In this document: positions 8,293-15,220 of the stretch, piece by piece
Layout: the number at the start of each line of letters is the position of its first letter
Position numbering within the stretch: the first letter of the stretch is position 1
Assembly (NCBI RefSeq): GCF_900105755.1
Contig: NZ_FNTQ01000001.1
Coordinates: forward strand, 2,542,001-2,606,000
Origin: Streptomyces sp. Ag109_O5-10
Lineage (GTDB): Bacteria; Actinomycetota; Actinomycetes; Streptomycetales; Streptomycetaceae
Length of the DNA: 64,000 nt
Reading direction: 5' to 3'
Notes under the pieces: model-generated
What the model was told of the DNA's origin: nothing
The model's database searches: none
What the model saw: the letters and a program-made list of their open reading frames with translations, nothing else
Made by a program: the position numbers and the translations under genes

Positions 8293-8336
8293 TCATAAGC
8301 GCTCCCTGCAGAGCCCTCCAGAGGCGGTGCTTATGA
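8293..8336. promoter_or_regulatory. Inverted repeat in the divergent SDR / flavoprotein promoter region
   Basis: TCATAAGC (8293-8300) and GCTTATGA (8329-8336) are perfect inverted 8-mers separated by 28 bp of GC-rich DNA. They sit in the 306-bp gap 8162-8467 between the divergent SDR and flavin reductase genes, where an operator or mRNA hairpin is possible. No matching regulator is identified. Confidence 0.35.
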
Positions 8337-8467
8337 CGGCTCTTCGCCGGCCGTATGGCCGTGGCGCGACCGACCGCGCACGTCCCGCGGTTACATGACC
8401 CGTACGGCTCGGGGCCCCGGTGGCCCGGCACCGTGCGGACCGGCACCGATCGTCAGGTGAGGCAGCA

Positions 8468-10012
8468 ATGAGCGAACGGAACGCAGAACTGCACGCAGAA
8501 CCGCGCGCGGGTACGACCGCGGCGTCTCAGGCGGCGCCGAACGCGTCCGGGGAGAGCAGCACGTACGACGTGATCGTCCTGGGCGCGGGCCCGGTCGGGC
8601 AGAACGTCGCCGACCGGGCGCGGGCCGCCGGGCTCTCCGTGGCGGTCGTCGAGCGGGAACTCCTCGGCGGCGAGTGCTCCTACTGGGCCTGCGTGCCCAG
8701 CAAGGCGCTGCTGCGGCCCGTCCTCGCGGTCGCCGACGCCCGCCGTGTGGACGGCGCCCGGCAGGCCGTCACCGGACGGCTCGACGAGGCCGCTGTCTTC
8801 GCCCGCCGCAACCGTTACGTCACCGACTGGGACGACAGCGGGCAGGCACGGGGGGTCAAGTCCATCGGGGCCGACCTGTTCCGCGGCCAGGGCCGGCTCG
8901 ACGGGCCGCGCCGGGTCACCGTCGGCCCGAGCACCGCCGGCCAGGACGACGGCGCCCGGCAGACCCTCGTCGCCCGGCACGCGGTGGCCCTCGCCACCGG
9001 CAGCCGGCCGGCGCTGCCGGACATTCCGGGGATCGAGGAGGCCAGACCCTGGACGAACCGGCACGGCACCGACTCCAGCACCGTGCCCGCCCGTCTGGTC
9101 GTGGTCGGCGGCGGCGGGGTCGGCGTTGAGATGGCGACGCTGTGGCAGGGGCTCGGGTCACAGGTCACCCTGCTCGTCCGGCGGCGGCTGCTGCCCCGCA
9201 TGGAGGCCTTCGCCGGGGAACTCGTCGCCCAGGGGCTGGCCGAGGCCGGCGCGGACGTGCGGACGGGCGTCCAGGTGACCGCGCTGCGCCGACCGGACCC
9301 TGCGGGGCCGGTGACGCTCACGCTCGACGACGGCAGCGAACTGGAGGCCGACGAGGTCCTGTTCGCCACCGGCCGCACGCCCAACACCGACGACATCGGC
9401 CTGGAGACCGTGGGCCTGACTCCCGGCTCCTGGCTCGACGTGGACACGACCTGCCTGGTCGACGGGGTCGAGGGGGCGTGGCTGTACGGCCTCGGGGACG
9501 TCAACCACCGCGCGCTCCTCACCCACCAGGGCAAGTACCAGGGACGGACGGCCGGTGACGCCATCGGCGCCCGCGCCGCCGGGCGGCCGCTGGACGACGG
9601 GGACTGGGGCGACCACGCCACGACCGCCGACCGGCATGCCGTGGCCCAGGTCTTCTTCACCGACCCGGAGGCGGGCGCCGTGGGCCTGACCGCAGAGCAG
9701 GCGGCCGCCGCCGGGCACCGCGTCGAGACGGTCGACCTCGACCTGAACGCCGCCCAGGGCGCCAACCTCTACGCCGACGGCTACACCGGCCACGCCCGGC
9801 TGGTCGTCGACGCCGACCGGGAGGTGCTGCTCGGGGTGACCATGGTCGGGTCCGGGGTCACCGAGCTGCTGCACGCGGCCACCATCGCGGTCGTCGGCGA
9901 GGTACCCCTCAAACGCCTCCGGCACGCGATCGCCCCGTTCCCCACGATCAGCGAGATCTGGGTGTTCCTCGTCGCGGCGTACCGACGGCAGCGGGAGCAG
10001 TCGCACGCCTGA
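8468..10012 (+). CDS. Class I pyridine nucleotide-disulfide oxidoreductase (FAD)
   Basis: 514 aa from the ATG at 8468 with an AGGTGAGG site. An Ala/Glu-rich N-tail of ~30 residues precedes the FAD dinucleotide fold VIVLGAGPVGQNVADRA (36-52). The redox pair is C70-x4-C75 in GGECSYWACVPSK; the NAD(P)H fold is VVVGGGGVGVEMA; the second FAD motif is LYGLGDVNHRALLTHQGKY. The family reduces dihydrolipoamide, mercury or small disulfides. In the C-terminal interface the usual H-P-T-L-S-E reads F-P-T-I-S-E, so the acid/base histidine seems to be missing, arguing against a standard lipoamide dehydrogenase. Its neighbour 140 bp downstream is the histidine-phosphatase-like gene. Confidence 0.88.
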   Translation: MSERNAELHAEPRAGTTAASQAAPNASGESSTYDVIVLGAGPVGQNVADRARAAGLSVAVVERELLGGECSYWACVPSKALLRPVLAVADARRVDGARQAVTGRLDEAAVFARRNRYVTDWDDSGQARGVKSIGADLFRGQGRLDGPRRVTVGPSTAGQDDGARQTLVARHAVALATGSRPALPDIPGIEEARPWTNRHGTDSSTVPARLVVVGGGGVGVEMATLWQGLGSQVTLLVRRRLLPRMEAFAGELVAQGLAEAGADVRTGVQVTALRRPDPAGPVTLTLDDGSELEADEVLFATGRTPNTDDIGLETVGLTPGSWLDVDTTCLVDGVEGAWLYGLGDVNHRALLTHQGKYQGRTAGDAIGARAAGRPLDDGDWGDHATTADRHAVAQVFFTDPEAGAVGLTAEQAAAAGHRVETVDLDLNAAQGANLYADGYTGHARLVVDADREVLLGVTMVGSGVTELLHAATIAVVGEVPLKRLRHAIAPFPTISEIWVFLVAAYRRQREQSHA

Positions 10013-10152
10013 GCGGGTCGCGAGCGCGAAGCGATCCGGCTCCGCTGTGGCACCGTCGCCCGACTCGACGCCGATGTCACGGCGTACTGTCGTGCCCGTC
10101 CGGCGCCCGCCGGCGCCGGTGCCCGGTGCACGACCGAGGAGGAACATCTCCT

Positions 10153-10704
10153 GTGACCTGCCGAGTCATCCTCGTGGCCCCCGCCATCACCCCTTCGCTG
10201 CGGCGGGCCCGATTCGACGACGGTGACTCGATCGAGAGGCCCGGGGCGGTGGCGCTGTCCCTGCCGGCTGCGGGCGGGGAGGTCAGCTCGCCGAGTGTGC
10301 GCTGCCGGGAGACGGCGGCCGCGCTGGGCCTCGACGCCTCGGTGGAGCCCGAGCTGTCGGGCCTGGACGCGGGCCGCTGGCGGGGGCGGACGCTGGAGGA
10401 GGTCGGCACCGCCGAACCCGAGGCGCTGCTCCAGTGGCTGACCGACCCGGGGGCCGCGCCGCACGGCGGTGAATCGGTACGGGAGTTGTGCGCGCGGGTC
10501 ACGGGCTGGCTGGACCGGACGGGCCGGTCCGCCGGCCGGACGATCGCCGTGGTGGAGCCGGAGGTGGTGCGGGCCGTGCTGCTGCACGCGCTGGGAGCGC
10601 CCGAGTCCGCGTTCTGGCGCGTGGACGTCCCACCGCTGTCGGCCACGGAGATCGCGGGCGGCCCCGGGCGCTGGAACCTGCGGCTCGGCCAGGCCGGCGG
10701 CTAG
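10153..10704 (+). CDS. Histidine-phosphatase-fold protein without catalytic histidines (paralogue 2)
   Basis: 183 aa from the GTG at 10153, chosen because GAGGAGGA lies about 9 nt upstream; an earlier GTG at 10126 would place that site inside the gene. It is the paralogue of the 3283 gene: GLDAGRWRGRTLEEVG, APHGGESVRELCARV and WRVDVPPLSATE match block for block. The RHG motif is replaced by LVAPAI and the second catalytic histidine by VVEPEVV, so neither phosphohistidine chemistry nor acid catalysis is expected. Arg of SVRCRETAAALG (phosphate pocket) is retained. Its stop codon lies inside the 10-bp target duplication of the following insertion sequence. Confidence 0.85.
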   Translation: MTCRVILVAPAITPSLRRARFDDGDSIERPGAVALSLPAAGGEVSSPSVRCRETAAALGLDASVEPELSGLDAGRWRGRTLEEVGTAEPEALLQWLTDPGAAPHGGESVRELCARVTGWLDRTGRSAGRTIAVVEPEVVRAVLLHALGAPESAFWRVDVPPLSATEIAGGPGRWNLRLGQAGG

Positions 10705-10707
10705 AGC
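10698..10707. repeat. Left 10-bp target-site duplication of the IS
   Basis: CGGCTAGAGC, repeated exactly at 12164-12173 on the other side of the element. It includes the TAG stop of the upstream gene. Confidence 0.9.
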
Positions 10708-10720
10708 CAATGCCGTTGCT

Positions 10721-10934
10721 TTATGGGTCGGCGGGTTTGGGTCGTTTGATGCGCACTGCTCGGGTTCCGGTGCGGGTGGGCTGGGGCCAGGTGTGGTGTT
10801 CGGCCCGTTTGAGGCGGTAGTTGGACATCTTGCGTTTGACGACGCGAGGCTGGCTGCGCAGGCGTCTGTGCGGCAGGAGTCGTTCCAGCAGGTCATGCTG
10901 GAGCAGGACGAGCGCTCTCACCAGCAGGTCAGGG
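10721..10934 (-). pseudogene. Transposase C-terminal tail in a shifted frame
   Basis: Read in another frame, the sequence after the transposase stop encodes PDLLVRALVLLQHDLLERLL, then PHRRLRSQPRVVKRKMSNY and RLKRAEHHTWPQ, the usual end of Streptomyces IS4 transposases. It joins the main frame by dropping one base of the run T5C5 (10932-10941 on the plus strand as G5A5). Either the copy carries a one-base insertion that inactivates it, or slippage at the run restores the protein. Confidence 0.75.
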
Positions 10935-12143
10935 GGAAAAACTGCCCGGCGTGACGGTCACGCTGCGCCGGGCAGAGCGCAAGGTCTCAGTGAAGGAGAC
11001 CTGGTCGGGATCCAGACTCCGGGTGGCGGCGGTTCTCACCATCAGCTCGCGTAGCGCGTGGTGGACCAGCAGATGTGCCCAGATCTGCTGCAGGACACCT
11101 TCTGGTGTTTTGCTGCTGATCACCACGCGGGCTCCGCGTTGATGCGTCTTGAGCTCGGCGAAAACGGCTTCCGCCTCCCAGCGCTCCTGATACAGCGCGG
11201 CCAGCTGGCGGGCGGGATGGCGGCGGGCATCGAGCAGGCTGGTCACCAGCCGGTAGTCCTCGCCCGCGTGGCCGGTGCCGTTCAGCTGGTAGGCCAGCAC
11301 CCGCACCGTGACCGGGTCGGTGTGCGCGGGATCGGTGTGAGCGTGGATGCGGGAGAGCCAGGATCCGTCCCGCAGGATCCGGTCAACGGGCAGGACCCGG
11401 TTGGCCGGCACCCTCCATAACAGGTCGGCGCCGGTAGCGGTGAAGGCCCGCCACAACGGCACACCGAGGAACTCCCTGTCGGCCAGCACGAGTTGTCCCG
11501 GCCCGCAGGAGCGGGGCAGGCGGCTTACGAGGGTGACTTCCCCAGTGCGGCAGCCGGCCAGCTCGGCGTCCAGCACGAGGTGCGTGCCCACCTCGATCAA
11601 GCAGGCCATCCGTACTTGGGGAAAGGAACTCTTGTCGTGGCCGCGGCTGTTTCCGGGGCGGCCGAAGGCAGCCTCGTTGGCCGCGCTGTCGGCAACGTCC
11701 CAGCAGGTCCCGTCCACTGCCAGTAGCCGCAGCCCCCGCCAGAACGCCCCCGGAGTTCCCTCGGTGCCCATCGGTTTCGCGGTCGTGGTGAACAGGACCC
11801 GCAGCGGCTCGGGACCCAGCCGCTGACGGGCCCGGAACAGTGACGATTTCGCCGGAATGCGCCAGTCACCCAGCAGGCCCTGGCCACGCAGGCCCTCGAC
11901 CAGATGCCTCATCACGTCCAGATACGGCGCCGGCGAGAACAGGGCCAGCCCGAGCACGAAATACACCATCAGCCGGGCCGGCAGCAGGCGCCTGCGCTGT
12001 TCCGCACGACCGCACGCGGCCACTGCACGATCCACCAGACCGGACGGGTACACCCAGGTCAGCAAACCCAAGCCTGATAACTCGCCGACATCCGCAGACA
12101 CCCGAACCACCCCCGGGAACACTGCACAACAGCGTACGCCCAC
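10929..12143 (-). CDS. IS4-family DDE transposase, main frame
   Basis: 404 aa from a GTG just inside the right end. It has an IS4 N-terminal domain (GLLTWVYPSGLVDRAV), first catalytic Asp in LLAVDGTCWDVAD, second in LVLADREFLG, and the Glu block YQERWEAEAVFAELK (Y-x2-R...E-x6-K type). It cuts and rejoins the element ends. The frame ends in GSFSP, but the typical C-terminal tail continues in another frame (10721-10934), so full-length protein needs a frame change at the T5C5 run. Codon 22 is TTA, the rare leucine codon read by the bldA tRNA in Streptomyces. Confidence 0.9.
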   Translation of the reverse strand: MGVRCCAVFPGVVRVSADVGELSGLGLLTWVYPSGLVDRAVAACGRAEQRRRLLPARLMVYFVLGLALFSPAPYLDVMRHLVEGLRGQGLLGDWRIPAKSSLFRARQRLGPEPLRVLFTTTAKPMGTEGTPGAFWRGLRLLAVDGTCWDVADSAANEAAFGRPGNSRGHDKSSFPQVRMACLIEVGTHLVLDAELAGCRTGEVTLVSRLPRSCGPGQLVLADREFLGVPLWRAFTATGADLLWRVPANRVLPVDRILRDGSWLSRIHAHTDPAHTDPVTVRVLAYQLNGTGHAGEDYRLVTSLLDARRHPARQLAALYQERWEAEAVFAELKTHQRGARVVISSKTPEGVLQQIWAHLLVHHALRELMVRTAATRSLDPDQVSFTETLRSARRSVTVTPGSFSP

Positions 12144-12163
12144 GAGCTAACGCAACGGCATTG

Positions 12164-12173
12164 CGGCTAGAGC
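12164..12173. repeat. Right 10-bp target-site duplication of the IS
   Basis: CGGCTAGAGC, an exact copy of 10698-10707. Confidence 0.9.
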
Positions 12174-12579
12174 GTGTCGCTGTCAGCACCGCGGCGAGGA
12201 TGCGTTCCCGGGTGCCCTCCACGCCCACCTGATCAGGCGTCCGAGAACGTCGCCCCCGTCCGTGTCCGGATCCGGCGCCGGCGGCTCAGTGATCGACCCT
12301 CCGAGGCGCGTCCGTCGGCCTGGATCCCGTGTCAACCTGCGCGCTCCCCAGATCCGTGGCCTCGCACTCCTGCCGGGCCCGCAGCGGGGTGCCGACCGGG
12401 CCGAACACCGCCATGACTGCTGACAGCCCGGTTGGCCCGGCAGGTGTGGGGCCGAAGGCGCTGACGGCTGCGGCTCGCCCCCCCGTTACCGTTTTCGTGG
12501 CTCCGCGATGGGGGTTCTCCGGCCTTCGGGCGCCGAAATGCGGTGGAGCGGTGTGCTCCGTCCTGCCTAGGGTCGCGCC
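12174..12579. other. Intergenic region, with a possible TetR-like N-terminal scrap
   Basis: On the minus strand a GTG at 12228 opens GVEGTRERILAAVLTAT, reminiscent of the first helix of TetR regulators, but the frame runs into the IS and, before insertion, into antisense of the upstream gene. I treat it as a doubtful remnant. The rest is non-coding and ends with the leaderless promoter of the DUF6204-like gene. Confidence 0.25.
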
Positions 12580-12939
12580 ATGACCACCCGCACCTTCCGC
12601 GTCACCGTCCGAGGCGTCTTCGACGGTCTCGGCGCCGAGCAGCGTGCCGAACTGCTCTCCCATGCCGCCGAGCACGACGTGCTGCGCGCGGCCTTCACGC
12701 CCGAGGGCCACCTCAGTTACGACATCACCGCCCGTCCGGCCTTCACCTTCCGCTTCCAGGACACCGGGGAGGAAGAGGAGGACATCCTGGTGGCGACCGA
12801 GCGCGCCGAGGAGACGGCCAGGGCGTGGCTCACCGAGCGCGGCTACGGCTACAAGAACCTCAGGTCCAGCGCGGAGGACCTCTCCCAGGCGCCCCTGAGC
12901 AAGCGGCAGCGCCGGGCGGCCGCGCAGCGGCAGGACTGA
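12580..12939 (+). CDS. DUF6204-like small protein
   Basis: 119 aa, starting MTTRTFRVTVRGVFDG and containing AEHDVLRAAFTPEGHLSYDI and LTERGYGYKNLRSSAEDL. The pattern resembles the actinobacterial DUF6204 family; function is unknown. There is no signal peptide or membrane segment, the N-terminal half is predicted alpha/beta, and the C-terminus (LSKRQRRAAAQRQ) is basic. A TAGGGT -10 box at 12568-12573 lies 6 nt from the ATG, so the mRNA is probably leaderless. A hairpin follows the stop. Confidence 0.72.
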   Translation: MTTRTFRVTVRGVFDGLGAEQRAELLSHAAEHDVLRAAFTPEGHLSYDITARPAFTFRFQDTGEEEEDILVATERAEETARAWLTERGYGYKNLRSSAEDLSQAPLSKRQRRAAAQRQD

Positions 12940-12978
12940 CCCCGGGACCAACTCCGCTTCCGGCGCCGCCGGATACGG

Positions 12979-13003
12979 CCACGGCGACCTGAAGTCACCG
13001 TGG
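12979..13003 (+). terminator. Hairpin after the DUF6204-like gene
   Basis: CCACGGCGAC-CTGAA-GTCACCGTGG forms a 10-bp stem with one mismatch, about 40 nt past the stop. There is no T-tract, as is common in Streptomyces. Confidence 0.4.
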
Positions 13004-13077
13004 TCCAGGTCACGTAGAGATGTGGCCGGTTTGTGGGGAGCCTGTGCCGCGGGCGTGGCATGCTCGGGGCCACATCG

Positions 13078-13108
13078 GGTTACCGGCCGGTTCTACCCGT
13101 CGGTAACC
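13078..13108. promoter_or_regulatory. Inverted repeat upstream of the lipoprotein gene
   Basis: GGTTACCGGCCGG (13078-13090) and CCGTCGGTAACC (13097-13108) form an imperfect palindrome with a 6-bp centre. TTACC/GGTAA symmetry is typical of TetR-type operators. It is just upstream of either start considered for the lipoprotein. Confidence 0.4.
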
Positions 13109-13151
13109 ATGACCGGTGCCTCTTCGTCACCCCCCACCCTCAGGACTGACC

Positions 13152-14615
13152 TTGCGCAGACGCACAAGGCTCGGGCATGCCCTCGTGCCCGGCTTCGTCA
13201 TGACCGCCCTCCTTCTCGCCGCCGGCTGCGCCTCGCCGCCGCACCAGGCCGCCGCCGACGGCCGTGCACGGGAGGCCGTCCAGGCCTCCGACGGCTCCAG
13301 CGCCACCGCCCGCACGGACGGCCGGAGGCTCGCCGTCGCCGCCGCACCGGCCGCAGCCGCGACCACGGCCGCGGGCTCGGCGAGTGCGGGCCGACCGGCG
13401 CACCGCACCACGCTCACCGTCGCCTCGTACGACCGCGCCACCCGACGTGCCGTCATATCCAAGGCGGGACAAGGGAATTCGGGAGGCAAGGGGAGGGCGG
13501 GCTCACCCACCGTCTCCCCCAGCCCCACGGCGCCGTCACCGTCGGCCTCCGCCTCGGCCTCCGCCCAGCAGGCCGCCGTCGGTGACGTCATCGCCAGCGC
13601 CCCCGCACCCGGCGCCCCGGACGGGCTGCTCGCCAGGGTGACGAAGGTACTCGGCGAGACCGACGCCGGCACCGAGGTGCAGACCGAGCCCGCCACCCTC
13701 GACGCCCTGCTCGGCGACGACACCGCGAAGGGCACCGTGCCCGTCGACCCGGCCGCCTTCGACGTCGACAAGCTGCTGCCCGACGTCAAGGTCTCCTGGT
13801 CCAGGACCGGTGACGTGCACGTCGGCCCCGAAGGCGCCCACGTGCCGCTCGGCAGCCTCCGCCTGGACGTCAGCACCGAGGTGCCGGCCGCCGAGGGTGC
13901 TCCGGCCTCCGCCGCGGCCTCGGTCTCCGGCTTCGTGCAGGTCGCCCCTCAGGTCGACTTCGCCTACGGCGGTGCCGGCACCGGCACCGCGCCCGGCTCC
14001 GCCTACCTCGGGCTCTCCGGCGACTGGAACTCCGGCTGGGCGGTCAAGGGGCGGGCCGGGGCCACCGCCACCCCGCTGCGCATCCCGTTCGCCAAGCTGC
14101 ACGCCGACCCCGTCCTCCAGGTCGGCGCGGTCCCGGTCGTCGTCAACCTCGACCTGACCTGCTACCTCCAGGTGAGCGGCGACGGCAAGATCACCGTCGA
14201 CGTGGAGCAGAACCTGAAGGGTGCCTTCAAGGCGGGCGGCACCTTCGGCACGGCCCAGGGCTGGACGCCGGTCAGCAGCTCGACCATGACGAGCACGCCG
14301 GTGCGCACCTCGGTGACCACATCGGGAAGCGTCCGGACCGCGCTGGGCGCCGAGGCCTCCGTCGGCCTGTACGGCAGCGTGGGCGTCACCGCCGACCTGG
14401 CGCCGTACCTGCGCGGCGAGGCCACCGGCACGGTCACCGCCACCTCGGCGACCCCCGGCGTGCAAGCCCAGGGCGCCTGGAACCTGTACGGGGGTGTGGA
14501 CCTCTCCGGCACCCTCCGCCTCCAGCTGTCCGTCTTCGGCACACCGGTACTGGAGCGGAGCATCCCGCTGGGCGCCCTGCACCGCGAGTGGAAGCTGGCG
14601 GGCGGCACCCTCTGA
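13152..14615 (+). CDS. Large secreted lipoprotein of unknown function
   Basis: 487 aa from the TTG at 13152 (AGGA 6 nt upstream); a GTG at 13116 is an alternative without a ribosome site. The N-terminus LRRRTRLGHALVPGF is followed by a hydrophobic core and the lipobox LLAAGC, so it should be lipid-anchored outside the membrane. After an Ala/Thr/Ser-rich low-complexity stretch (roughly residues 30-150) come a small-residue-rich, beta-predicted region and a C-terminal domain with alternating Val/Thr strands ending LGALHREWKLAGG. I do not recognise the family. Its stop overlaps a hairpin shared with the convergent MazG-like gene. Confidence 0.75.
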   Translation: MRRRTRLGHALVPGFVMTALLLAAGCASPPHQAAADGRAREAVQASDGSSATARTDGRRLAVAAAPAAAATTAAGSASAGRPAHRTTLTVASYDRATRRAVISKAGQGNSGGKGRAGSPTVSPSPTAPSPSASASASAQQAAVGDVIASAPAPGAPDGLLARVTKVLGETDAGTEVQTEPATLDALLGDDTAKGTVPVDPAAFDVDKLLPDVKVSWSRTGDVHVGPEGAHVPLGSLRLDVSTEVPAAEGAPASAAASVSGFVQVAPQVDFAYGGAGTGTAPGSAYLGLSGDWNSGWAVKGRAGATATPLRIPFAKLHADPVLQVGAVPVVVNLDLTCYLQVSGDGKITVDVEQNLKGAFKAGGTFGTAQGWTPVSSSTMTSTPVRTSVTTSGSVRTALGAEASVGLYGSVGVTADLAPYLRGEATGTVTATSATPGVQAQGAWNLYGGVDLSGTLRLQLSVFGTPVLERSIPLGALHREWKLAGGTL

Positions 14616-14626
14616 CCTCGGGTCAG
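14612..14626. terminator. Short hairpin spanning two convergent stop codons
   Basis: CTGACC-TCG-GGTCAG contains the TGA of the lipoprotein gene and, on the other strand, the TGA of the MazG-like gene. A 6-bp stem is weak, but the placement suits a bidirectional terminator. Confidence 0.35.
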
Positions 14627-15057
14627 GCCGCGCCGCCCGGTATCCAGCCCTGGCCGCGCAGCACCGCCGAGACGTCCGGCGCCCGGTAGTGCTCCCCCTT
14701 GAGCACCTTGCCGTCGGCCCGGCGGGCCACCTGCCCGTCGGGCCCCAGCTTGCTCATGTTGGACCGGTGGATCTCGGCGAGCACCTCGTCGAGGTCGATC
14801 CCGTGCACCAGCGCGGTGCCGTACGCCACGTAGACCACGTCCGCCAGCTCGTGCGCGAGCCGGTCGAGAGGCCCCTCGACAGCGACCTCGGCGACCTCCG
14901 CGGCCTCCTCGGCGAGCAGTTCCCCGCGGTGCGCGGCCAGTTCGGGAGAGACCTCGGTCGGCGTGGTACGGACGGCCAGCCCGAAGGCATGGTGGAACTC
15001 CCGGACGAGCCGGGCGGGCGAGGTGCCGGACGGGGCACCGGGGACGGGACTGGTCAT
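14623..15057 (-). CDS. MazG-like nucleotide pyrophosphohydrolase
   Basis: 144 aa from the ATG at 15057; an upstream GTG at 15081 would lie inside the promoter. The MazG helical core shows the metal-binding acidic pattern RGELLAEEAAEVAEVA (E-x-x-E-E) followed by LAHELADVVYVAYGTAL (E-x-x-D) and EIHRSNMSKLGPDG. The family hydrolyses (d)NTPs, often non-canonical ones, to monophosphates and so cleans the nucleotide pool. The promoter at 15065-15087 is of the DNA-damage type and places transcription start on the ATG (leaderless), which fits a repair-linked role. Confidence 0.85.
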   Translation of the reverse strand: MTSPVPGAPSGTSPARLVREFHHAFGLAVRTTPTEVSPELAAHRGELLAEEAAEVAEVAVEGPLDRLAHELADVVYVAYGTALVHGIDLDEVLAEIHRSNMSKLGPDGQVARRADGKVLKGEHYRAPDVSAVLRGQGWIPGGAA

Positions 15058-15064
15058 GCGAACG

Positions 15065-15087
15065 ACTGTAGCGCCCGCCACTGACAG
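15065..15087 (-). promoter_or_regulatory. RecA-NDp/PafBC-type promoter of the MazG-like gene
   Basis: On the minus strand: CTGTCAGTGG, 7 bp, TACAGT, then 7 nt to the ATG. Same geometry as upstream of recA, lhr, rimO and the AI-2E transporter gene. Confidence 0.7.
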
Positions 15088-15220
15088 TCACCGAAAGTCC
15101 CGCCCCGCCGCCCTGCGCCCGGCCCGGGCCCGCCCCGCCGCCGTGCCCCCGGCGCGGTCCCGCCCCTGGTCCCGGCCCCGGCCCTGGTCAGGACGGTGAC
15201 CGGCTGGCAGGATCGCGCGC

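Larger units (their letters stand above)
10708..12163 (-). mobile_element. Insertion sequence, IS4-like, 1456 bp
   Basis: The element is bounded by inverted repeats CAATGCCGTTGCTTTA (10708-10723) and, on the other strand from 12163, CAATGCCGTTGCGTTA (15 of 16 identical), and flanked by the 10-bp duplication. Ends, size, target duplication length and a DDE transposase with a YREK-type block all fit IS4. The insertion is 3 bp past the stop codon of the histidine-phosphatase-like gene, leaving it intact. The exact duplication implies recent arrival. Confidence 0.92.
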
